Made by a program: the position numbers and the translations under genes. From positions 136,720 through 149,790 of the forward strand of contig NW_004457596.1 of assembly GCF_000313135.1 (NCBI RefSeq): DNA of 13,071 bases, in the 5' to 3' direction. The first letter of the stretch is position 1; every line of letters begins with the position of its first letter. Below are positions 1-8,600 of this stretch, in pieces. Origin of the DNA: Acanthamoeba castellanii str. Neff. Taxonomy: Eukaryota > Discosea > Longamoebia > Acanthamoebidae. The notes beneath the pieces are model-generated. The model had not been told where the DNA came from. It was given only the letters and a program-made list of their open reading frames with translations, and made no database searches.

Positions 1-424
1 TGCTCAAGGCCTTCGGACTGGACGACAAGGAGAGCGAATACCTGGAGCACGTGGAGGACCGCCTGTTCAACGACTTGAGGTACTACATCGACACCTCCGA
101 GACCGAAAAGCTTGGCTGGAAGCCCGAGGTCACCTTCGAGGACGGCCGCGCTAAGACCAGTACGTGAGCCCTTCTGATAAGCCGCTACACTGCACATGCT
201 TCAGTCATCGTCTAATCACATCTTTGTGCGCAATAACAGTCGAGTGGTATCGCAACCCCGCAAACGCGAGCAACTGGATCGCGCCCGTCGACACTGCGCT
301 CGTTGCCCACCCGAGGGTTGGGTAAGTCACTCCTCCCTCCGATTGCATCACGCTGCTCTTGACCTCCAACTCACTGATCTCCCACAACACTTTCAGTCTT
401 GTCGAACGCACCAACGTTGTGTAA
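1..424 (+). CDS. Nucleotide-sugar 4,6-dehydratase, C-terminal end (partial)
   Basis: This is the 3' end of a gene starting before the window. Three exons are read: 1-159 (codon frame from base 3), 240-321 and 397-424, with TAA at 422-424. Introns are 160-239 (donor GTACGT) and 322-396 (donor GTAAGT), both ending in AG, and the frame is kept across both. The translation carries the run DRLFNDLRYYIDTS, then LGWKPEV and an E-G-x-x-K-T-I-E-W-Y block. These resemble the C-terminal substrate-binding part of dTDP/UDP-glucose 4,6-dehydratases (extended short-chain dehydrogenases such as RmlB and plant RHM), which make the 4-keto-6-deoxy sugar precursor of rhamnose. The Rossmann NAD site and catalytic Tyr-Lys lie upstream and cannot be checked. 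After the EWY block there is an extra tail of about 30 residues. The exact sugar substrate is not decided by this fragment. Confidence 0.85.
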
Positions 425-713
425 GAGGACCTACGCCACCGCGCAGGACCAGCGAGGGAGTGATACTCTCTGCCTATATATATATATATTTAATCTTTCT
501 TCACCACTACATGTACCCTCCATCCTTCTTCCCATTTCCACGTCATTATGGACCAGGAAAATTAATTTTCTTGTTTTTTTGGTACATGTTTACATTTCTA
601 CATCAGATTTTAATACGATAATGTGGTGAGAATATACAATGCTACATGGTGCAGGTCTACACATGGGTACAGGGAATGATAAAATGAATAATAAGATTAG
701 TTGTCGGGTTGGC
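425..713. other. Convergent 3' spacer with TA tract
   Basis: The two flanking genes end toward each other here (TAA at 422-424 on + and at 714-716 on -). The stretch is AT-rich compared with the exons and holds a TA dinucleotide run at about 474-490. No coding signal fits either neighbour, and I see no canonical AATAAA near either stop. Confidence 0.6.
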
Positions 714-2351
714 TTAGAGTTTCATACCACAGTCGTTCTTGCTCAAGACCCAGTTCTGCTGGACGAGCCACTGCTTGCCTCCAACAGACAGATTGGTCTT
801 GCCACCGTTGGCTGCCTGGGTCGTATTGCCGTAGGTCCTGTCATCACACATTCTTCAGTTATGGAGATGATGGGTAACTCACTATCCTTGTGGACGTACC
901 AGGAACACATGTCGGCGTTCTCGCACCCCACCTGGTCCAACCAGGCGGAAGTGGCCGCAGGAGCCCACACCGGATCAGTCAGCATCTCCACCATCTCGTG
1001 CGCCACCAACGAGATCATCGTGTCGGCCGCTCTGTACGGTCGTTGGTGAGGGCGTCGTTCAAACACCAGACTTGAGGCGAAGTGAGCCACTTACCTTTCG
1101 TTCGGGTACGTTTTGGTGCCAAGGCCGAAGTACGCCTCGTGAGAGCAGTACTTGGTACACCAGTCGCTGGTGTTGTTGGCCGGGTTGGAGATGTACGCGT
1201 ACTTGAACGACGAGGTCGAGTTTATCACCTGAGCCATCCCACACCTCTGATGAGCGAACCATGAAATAAAACAGTAGCGATTCGATGTACCTGGAAGGTG
1301 TGGTAAGCGCAATAAGCTCCCTGGAAGTTGGGCACTCCGTAGCCGCACGATCCCTCAGTGTCTGTGAGTGGGGGGGGGGAAGTCAGAGCACAGTAACCTA
1401 CAATAGGTGGAAGATGGTAACATACAAACGTCGCTGGAGGGGATGAAGAAATACATGGCGTCGTTGCTGATCTTCGAGTTACCCCCCACAGTGTCCTGAA
1501 TAGACCGGGCCACACTTCCGCTGTCGATGAACCACTTGCCCACGGTGGAATTCCACACGGCGTACTTGTAGGGCTGGTTGACCGACAGGGCTCCTGTGAG
1601 AAGTAGAGAGGGACAAGGGTATGAGGGACTTGGAAGATGTATCTGGGACCTAGCTCGTCGTAATGTACCTCCAAACCTGATGGTGCTCGGAACGTACTTG
1701 GTCTGCCAAACCCACGTCTTGCTCACAATGGCGGGGATCCTAGGATTGGAAGCTGATGAGCGGAAGAAACACGCAAGTCCCGTGGGGATGGGGGAGGAGA
1801 ACCTAGAGTAGTACTCGGTCGAGATGTTGTACCAGGCGTGGTTGGAGATACCCGACATGAACTGGGTCAGAAGGGACTTGGTCTTGTTGGTGGCGGCGTT
1901 GGTTCCGTTCGGGTGGAACGAGAGAAGGCCCCGTAGTAGATGAAGTAGGCCATATTGGAGCCGGACATGACAGGCCCACCGCGATAGGTGATGGGCGCCT
2001 GGCAGCCTACGATTGCTCCCCTCTTCTTGTGGACCTGTTCATCGGAGCCTGAAACCGACTCGTCCCCTTCCGGTCTATAGATGTGGAAGAACTCGGCCTT
2101 GATCTCATGCGGCTGGACGCTCGTGTTGAGGGAGAAGTACTCCTCCACCTCCGGTTCTTCACATTGACGGCTCGGCTCGACGGGACACACGGGCGGCGTG
2201 GGCGACGGACAGGTGGGCTCATCCGTGGGTCCAGGAACCGCAGGGGCCGCGCCGGGATCATACCCGCGAAGTTGAAGTTGAAGTTCGTGTCGGCCGTCAC
2301 GACAGAGCACGAAACCAAGTTAACAACGACAAAGAGGACCAGAAGCTTCAT
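714..2351 (-). CDS. Secreted EXORDIUM / phosphate-induced protein 1 (Phi-1) family protein, frame broken
   Basis: On the minus strand, exons are 2351-1803, 1739-1669, 1593-1426, 1361-1291, 1228-1095, 1031-900 and 837-714; each intron (62-75 bases) keeps frame. The start gives a clear signal peptide (MKLLVLFVVVNLVSCSVVTA). Family hallmarks follow: a GGPVMSG block and FIYYGAF, then a Cys-containing YCAYH region, KYAYISNP, DTMISLVAHEMVEMLTDP, and a C-terminal GGKQWLVQQNW block. In plants EXORDIUM proteins are extracellular and tied to brassinosteroid- and carbon-responsive growth; the biochemical activity is not established. Exon 1 needs two frame changes. Near 1930 one base appears missing before the FHPNG run. 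Near 2285 either one base is missing or an unusual intron (donor GTCCGT, 62 bases) is spliced. The corrected length would be about 395-416 residues. The rest is intact, so a sequencing indel is more likely than decay. The donor GTTCTC at 1802 is weak. Confidence 0.85.
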
Positions 2352-2763
2352 GTGAAGAGAAGGAGGTGTGGTTCGCTGGTGAAAAGGTGAGTGAGCTTAG
2401 CAGAAACCTGAGGTTTTATGCCAAGGCGCCTCGTACGGGAATACCTTGGTGGACCGGCGCGCCTAGCCCAAACCTAGCCAAAGGCTGGCGATGAAAGTCC
2501 GAATCTTGGGAGATTCACGGGCTTCTACTCCCAAAAAAAGTCCCAAAACATGGGATGTAGAACCGGTTCTGGCAGGGGAGCTTCTGGGAAACGCAAGTCG
2601 ACCACCTTTCTTTTAGGCCTCAGTTGCTTCCTTTTCTGCCCAAGGGAGTGCGCTCGAAAAGCAACCGGTGGGCCTTCGCTATCTACAATTCTTTGCATTC
2701 CATGCATACCTCTCCTACGTCCTGTGTGCGGTGTGAGCGGTGACGTGAGCACCCAACAACCCA
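2352..2763. promoter_or_regulatory. Divergent intergenic promoter region
   Basis: This 412-base stretch separates the start codons of the EXORDIUM-like gene (minus strand) and the phospholipase-like gene (plus strand), so it should hold both promoters. I see no convincing TATA box. It is unusually rich in short inverted repeats between 2404 and 2570, listed separately. Open frames that cross it show no family resemblance. Both flanking proteins have signal peptides, so shared control is possible but unproven. Confidence 0.65.
2404..2570. repeat. Cluster of short inverted repeats
   Basis: Several inverted repeats follow one another. AAACC/GGTTT lies at 2404-2416 with a 3-base loop. CCAAGG/CCTTGG lies at 2421-2449 with a 17-base loop. 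AGCC/GGCT lies at 2476-2486. GAATCT/AGATTC lies at 2501-2516 with a 4-base loop. TTCTAC-TCCCA pairs with TGGGA-TGTAGAA at 2523-2562 with one bulged base. AGAACCGGTTCT at 2559-2570 is a perfect 12-base palindrome. They could be transcription-factor sites or parts of a structured RNA. I recognise no known RNA family. Confidence 0.5.
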
Positions 2764-3342
2764 ATGGACAAGACACGGAGTGCGCTGGTGGGTGTGGTGG
2801 TCTGCCTTGTACTGCTGGCTGCGCTCGCTGGCGCATGCCCTTGGTCCTGCCCCAACGGACTCGTAGCGAGACAGAACCTTCTCTACAACGCCACTGCCAA
2901 CGGCTGCGGACCCGCAGGCCTGCATGGTACCCCCCCCCAAACGTTGCCACCAGTAGTCATTCTCACCTGCACCCCGTTGGCTGCGGTGTTCGTCAGTGAG
3001 CACCAAGTGGGAGTTCACGCCGTGCTGTGATCACGACCTCTGCTATCAGGTGTGTGGCGGAAGCAAGAAGGCCTGTGACGATGCCTTTCTCAAGTGCTTG
3101 AACGATGTGTGCAAACAAGTCAAAGTACGTTTCGTGCTACATACGTGACGTGTTATGCACCGCCTCGCATGTCCCTGCGTGTCTCACTGCTTGTGCCTTG
3201 GCTAATCCAGAAGAAGAAGCAGCAAGCTGAGTGCCAGCAAACGGCCGCGCTCTTCTCCTTGGCTACCACCACGTTTGGGTGCTCGTCCTACCAACAGTCT
3301 CAAACCGCTGCCTGTGTGTGCGACAGCCGAGACGAGCTCTAA
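2764..3342 (+). CDS. Small secretory phospholipase A2-like protein with RDEL tail
   Basis: Exons are 2764-2926, 2997-3124 and 3211-3342 (introns with donors GTACCC and GTACGT, acceptors AG), giving 140 residues. A signal peptide covers about residues 1-24 and is followed by CPWSCPNG, then GCG and an F-T-P-C-C-D-H-D-L-C-Y-Q-V-C-G-G core around residues 61-76, with further cysteines. This resembles group XII-type secreted phospholipases A2, in which the His-Asp pair (here H67, D68) hydrolyses the sn-2 ester of phospholipids with calcium. Only one residue separates CC from HD, where most secreted PLA2s have two, so activity is uncertain. The protein ends in SRDEL, a variant of the KDEL ER-retrieval signal, suggesting residence in the ER lumen. 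ORC5 follows on the same strand after 122 bases. Membership of the cysteine-rich PLA2 fold is fairly secure; substrate and activity are not. Confidence 0.8.
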
Positions 3343-3372
3343 CAGGGTGGGCGAGACTGGCCCCTTAGAAAT

Positions 3373-3397
3373 CGCCAAGTCAAAAATTGGCGCGAAA
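3373..3397 (+). promoter_or_regulatory. E2F-like site upstream of ORC5
   Basis: TTGGCGCGAAA at 3387-3397 matches the E2F/DP consensus TTTSSCGCSAAA in 11 of 12 positions, lacking only the first T. A second half-site in opposite orientation (CGCCAA, 3373-3378) lies just upstream. The core is 67 bases before the ORC5 start codon, in a 122-base spacer. ORC and other replication genes are known E2F targets in animals and plants; its use here is inferred. Confidence 0.55.
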
Positions 3398-3464
3398 CAT
3401 AACGCAACAAAATTGATTCATCATTTTAAACAACATCATTCCGCACATTCGGCTAGTGGCGAAA

Positions 3465-5599
3465 ATGGAACCACGAAATGTGGAGGGAGGCAAGGACCCA
3501 CAGGATGCCTACGATGATTTGGTGAATGTGGTTGAGCAGAAATTGACACGAACATTTGTGGGGCGCGATCAGCAGATTCGAACACTCATTCGCCTCCTTG
3601 GCCAGGTACGCAATAAATGAACTGACTACGCGGCAACATTGCATCACAAGTTTCATTGCCAACCCAAGCTGACTGATTTGATTGCAGAGGGAGGATCGGG
3701 TGGGCTCGCTCATGGTGTACGGGCCGCCCGCCTCGGGCAAGACCGCGGTGGTGCGTGCCGTCGCCTGCGGGCTTCGCTTGCCTCACGCGCTGGTGGACTG
3801 CAGCGCGCAGCACGTGGCCCACAGCCTTCTGTTCGAAGACATACTGGCGCGGCTCCAGCCACACGTTCCCGCCCTCTCCATCTCCTGCGCCTCGCCCGCC
3901 AAGTTCGTCTCGGCCCTTCGCGTCGTGTGCGCCGGTCGAGCCGAGACCACCTACATCGTACGACTCTGCCTCCGCCTTGTTGACCTTCATCAGCACCTTC
4001 CGTCAGTGTAACCATCATCGTCTTGTCCTCATTGTCAGATCCTGGACAAAGCAGAGAGACTGCGAGAGACCTCCGGCGCACTCCTCCAGCTGCTGTTGCG
4101 ACTCGACGAAGTGGTACGTTGCATTCTTTGCATTCAAGGCCATGTCTGGTATGACGACGGCGTTCAAGCACTCAACAGCTTTGTTGTTGTTGTCGTCGTC
4201 GTTGTTTGGTGTATCGCTAGACGGGGTGCAACATTGGTGTCATCCTCATCAGCAGCATCGTGTGGGACAAGTTCCTTACCAAGAACGGGCTGCGGGAACC
4301 CATCCCCATCCTCTTCCCTCGCTATTCGCGAAGTACGTCGCCTCCGCATCTACCAATTGTCAGCGATCCGCCCGACGAACGTCACTAACCACACACACAC
4401 TGATGGTACGCAGGTGAATTGATCGCCATCTGTTCTCGCGACTGCCCCGAGGACAACAGGGACCTCTTCGGTGCGTGTGTAGTTCGCGAGTCGCGACGGT
4501 GGTGTTCTCTTTTCGTTCGGTGCCACTTTCTTCCAACGACTGAATCAAAATCGATTCAGAGGGCATCGTGATGGTGGTGATCGATTACGTGGCCAAGGCC
4601 TGCACGGACCTCACCGAAGTGCGACGCATAGTGCTCCATTTCCTCAACAAATTCAACGACCCGCTCCTCACTGCCGGTACGCTGCAGCACTAGTGATTGC
4701 TGATGGAAGAGCACGCCCGTTAAAGGCCGCACTCTGGCACCACCACAGGCCTAGGCACGGAGAACGGGCGCGTCCTGCAGAAACTCAAACCGCACTTGGG
4801 CCAGGTGTGGCAGAAGCTGTTCGCGGGCCTGCCCACCGAAGACGAAGGTGCGTGGCCATCGTCCGATACTGTGGTGGTGGGTGGGGGCGGGGCTGACCGT
4901 AGCCGCTACGTTGTGTGTGTGTGTGTGTGTGTTGTGTGTGTGTGTGGTGTGTGTGTGTGTGGTGTGTGTGTTGAGTAGACGAGAGACTCGACTTTGAGCT
5001 GGCTGGGTATGCCAAGTACCTGGTGCTCGCCGGTTACCTGGCGTCCTACAACGACCCGCGATTCGACGTGGACCACTTCTCCGCGAAGACGGTTGGTCAA
5101 GCCAAGAAGGGCGGAGGCAGGACGTTTGCCCAGCTCAAGGTATACCTTGGCCATCGACTCTCCGGAATGTCGTGTGTGTCTTACGCAGTGTCGTGTGCGC
5201 CTTGCGTCGTATCGTGTGTCGTGTGTGTCACTGACGTGTTCTCTGCAGGAGGACCCGAACCTTCGTTTGCTCGGTCCACGAGACTTCTCTCTGGACCGCC
5301 TGCTCGCCATCTTCTCAGCGATCGCCGACAGGGTCGGTGATGTCGACACAGGCAACCACAACATTTATCATCAGGTGCGCACACGTACACGTTGGGTCCA
5401 GCCTTCATCAACAACTCACTTTTTTTCGCCCTGTTCGTACAAGGTGAGCACGTTGGTGTCGCTGGGTTTCTTCATCCGCGTATCGACGGAGGAGAACCTG
5501 GACACGATGCGACTCAAGTGTAACATGAGCCACGAGTTCATCAACAACCTCGCCGCCAACCTTTCCTTCGATCTCAGCAAGTTCCTACACAGCTCCTGA
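3465..5599 (+). CDS. ORC5: Origin recognition complex subunit 5
   Basis: Ten exons join in frame: 3465-3605, 3688-3957, 4039-4113, 4221-4332, 4414-4470, 4560-4676, 4749-4847, 4979-5139, 5249-5374 and 5444-5599. The product is 437 residues, close to human ORC5 (435). ORC marks replication origins and loads the MCM helicase in the nucleus. The N-terminal AAA+ domain has a Walker A motif GPPASGKT at 59-66 and a Walker B-like IILDKAERL around 137-145, the latter very like the ORC5 form. Then come VILISSIVWDKF (sensor region), a helical segment, an AKYLVLAGYLASYN block typical of the ORC5 C-terminal domain, and FSLDRLLAIFSAIAD. The start at 3465 gives a normal family N-terminus with FVGRDQQI. Nine introns use GTACG, GTGCG or GTATAC donors; intron 7 contains a GT microsatellite. 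An E2F-like element lies upstream. No break is seen. Confidence 0.93.
4181..4207 (+). repeat. TTG/TCG triplet repeat in ORC5 intron 3
   Basis: A short run of TTG followed by TCG triplets lies just before the acceptor at 4219-4220 and may serve as the pyrimidine-rich stretch. It is intronic, so the frames reading through it are not coding. Confidence 0.75.
4912..4972 (+). repeat. GT microsatellite in ORC5 intron 7
   Basis: About 60 bases of nearly pure GT dinucleotides, with a few TT and GG interruptions, fill the 3' part of intron 7 (4848-4978) right up to the acceptor TAG. Confidence 0.9.
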
Positions 5600-5603
5600 T
5601 GGT

Positions 5604-5640
5604 ACGACACACGCACACGCACGACCGCACACGCACACAG
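5604..5640. repeat. CA-rich tract in convergent 3' spacer
   Basis: A run of ACGCACACGC-type units lies directly after the ORC5 stop, in the 96-base gap before the stop of the opposite-strand gene at 5696. Confidence 0.7.
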
Positions 5641-5695
5641 CTCACTAACTCGCGTTTTGTTGAATTTTTCTCCTGTTTTTTTTTTCTTTTTCTGT

Positions 5696-8600
5696 TCATT
5701 GTTGGTCTCTGACAGTTCCCATCAGTGGTCTCGTGCCGGCTTCGGCCAGCTTCTCCGCTATGGTCTTCTGTTGCATCACCATCATGTTGATCGCCTGCGT
5801 GCCGGTGTGTACGAGAGTGAGCACACCACGACAATGACCCCCTGGTGGCCCCGAACCGACCCGACCACGTGCGTGCGTGCATGTACCTCGTTGCAGTCGT
5901 TGTACCACTCTCGTCGTTTCTTGTCGGACTCGCAGGCGAATGTATACTGCTTCGTCAGCGAGATCACCTGGAAACTGTTTGGCGCTGCGCTCACGGTCAA
6001 CACCACACCCAGACCATCATCATCGCCATCATCATCACCACCATCATCGGGTCAGTTTCAACCAAGCGTAGGGGCACCATCACAGGAGTCTGAAGACCAC
6101 TGTGGACGTACCCGTGTAAACGGTCTCGGGACACAACCGGACCACTGTCCGCGGCGTGATCTGCACCGCGCCCACGAACTTGTAGGTCTTCCGTCCCTTG
6201 CCTTTTCGTGTGAGAGGAGAAGAATGTGGTGAGCGCATCGATCGATGATAGATGGCGTGGGGCATGATACCCTTTTGCTTCTTGGTCATGACGATGAGGT
6301 CGTTGAACAGAAAGTAGTAGCCCTCGGTCTTTTCGTTCGTCCCTCGAATGGCCGTCAGCGGCCCCTCGCGTATGAATCGCCGCGAGGGCTGCACCAGGTT
6401 CTAGAAACAACACCACGCGCGACCACGCATACAAATTAAGGTCAGCTTTCGCTGCTGGCTGCTCGTGCGGTGTGACGGGGGGGGGTTGGTTGGCGTGCCT
6501 CCATCTCGATCGACTTGCCCACGACGCTGTCCTGAACGCGCAGGACGGCCTGGATGTTCTCCGCTCTCTTGCGCTTTTCGTCGATGAACTTGACCACGTT
6601 TCTCACCTTCTCCAGCGCCAGCTTCGTGTTCTCATAGTCCGGATGGTGTTCCGGCGTGTAGAATAGCAGCGCCTGCGCACACGCACACAGCACCGCACAC
6701 GCGGCACGCACCACCGCACACGCGGGTCACTACATGTCAGGGGCGACGGAGTGGCAATCGAGCGCGTTGCTCGTACCTGGAATATGGCGACATAGTAGGG
6801 GATGCGCTGGACCGGCATGTTGAGGTAGGTGAGCAGGTCCATCTCTCCACACCGCGGGTTCGTTTGACACTCCTGCGCATCACGCACGCACACGCACACG
6901 ACACACACACACCACACACACACGCACGCACACCACGCACGCACACACGCACGCACACGCACACGTGCACACACACAGACACACAAGCAAGACGCGTTGT
7001 TGTTGTTGTTGGTTGTCACGATGACAGATTGGGCGGTGTATCGATGCGTGAAGAAGAAGTTGGTCGTACGAGGAGGAAGGATTTGAAGGGTCCCTTCTGC
7101 TTGCACGAGTTGAAGGTGGTGAGCGCCTTGGGGAAGTTGTACACGTACTCCGTGTAGACCTTCAAGAAATCGGTCTACAGGACAGGGCGTGAGAGATTGC
7201 AATCTGTCGTCAGCTGCATGTTGATGTCTCGCCAGATGATGCCATTGGGTGGTGGTTGGGGGGGGGAGCCAGGAAATGGTACCAGCTTGAGGAAGATTTC
7301 GCCCAGGCATTGGTTGTGGGTCCAGGCCGCGAGCTTCTTCTCCACCCTATCCAACAGGATGGCCGTGTAGTTCATAATCACCTTTGTGTGCGTGTGCGTG
7401 TGCGTGGTGCGTCGCGAAACCAAAGTGAGTAAATTTGCCTTCGCTTCGTGGTGCGCGCTCGTGGCTGGTACGGCGTACCTCGACCTCGGAGAAGACGGCC
7501 TTGACCTGCCACGGACTGAGTGCAGAGCCCGGCTTGCGCAGCGGAGTCAAGAACACCTGCCCAGCCCCCCCGTGAGTGGGAGCCCCAGTGGCACAAACGC
7601 ACAATCGCCGAACGCGCTAACAAACGGACCTCGACAATGACTCGCAGGGAATCGACGTAGATGTTCTCCGATCGTAGCAGTTCCCTGGCCGTTTCCGTCC
7701 GCTGCCCCAGCATGTACACTGATGCGCATGAACCACCGTAAGTAAGTACGGCCCGTGTCACTGAGTGGCGTGTGCGATGGCGCATGTGTGTTGTGTGTGC
7801 GTGTGTGTGTGCGTGTGCGTGTGCGATGGCGCGTGTGTCGTGTCGGGAAAGTGAGTGTGTGAGTGCGAGGAGTACCCTGCTCCCTGAAACGCTTCCGGGC
7901 GACCCACCCTCGAAGCTGTGCCTGCAGCCGCACGACCAAATGCTCCTGACCGTCGAAGCGCTTCAACAGCCCTTCAGAAGGAATGAAAGAATGAATGAAA
8001 GTCTGCGAGTGAGTGCCCCACACAACGCCAGCACAACACAACAGCCAAAAGGGCGGCGAGGCGAGATCACGCACTGAGATTGGAGACTGTTCGTCGCGCC
8101 AGCCACACCCGGACCTGTCGCTGCACCAAGAGCACCGCACACTCGCTCCATTCATCCTCCTGCGTTGCGTTGCGTTGCGTTGCGATTCGTGAGTAAAGGG
8201 GGACACAAATAGTAGCGCGGCACATCGAGCGTGAGAGAGAGAGAGGGAGTGGGTGGGTGGGGGGGAGAGAAGTACAGCAAACGCCTCGCCATCGACCGAA
8301 TCGCTGCGCGCCCTCTTGTTCTCCTCCCGCCACTGGTTGTCCGCCTCCCGGTCCTGCCCCACCTTCGTGTCGACATGCTCCAAGTGTTGCAGAAACTGCG
8401 TTGTGCGCGTGTGTCATTGTGTGTCGTCGTGTGTCGTGTGTCGTGTGTCGTGTGCGTGTGCGGCCCGTTAGACAGCACGAGCGCATTTGATCGCTGGCAC
8501 TGAACGATGGGCGTACAATTTTGGTGATGTAGATCTCCTCTGTGAGAAAGTTGAAGAGGTCGTAGGGGATGACCGGCGCTGACATCCGAAGGTCGTACAC

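Noticed and set aside
1360..1385. G/C homopolymer runs (also at about 2930 and 6477) as G-quadruplex elements
   Set aside because: They are single runs inside introns without the repeated spaced runs a quadruplex needs; they are more relevant as indel-prone sites for sequencing.
2401..2520. Possible tRNA or snoRNA in the divergent spacer
   Set aside because: No tRNA T-loop or A/B boxes were found, and the CTGA and GATGA elements do not fit C/D box spacing and consensus well.
4785..5015. His/Thr-rich minus-strand frames over the GT microsatellite
   Set aside because: They are translations of the microsatellite in ORC5 intron 7.
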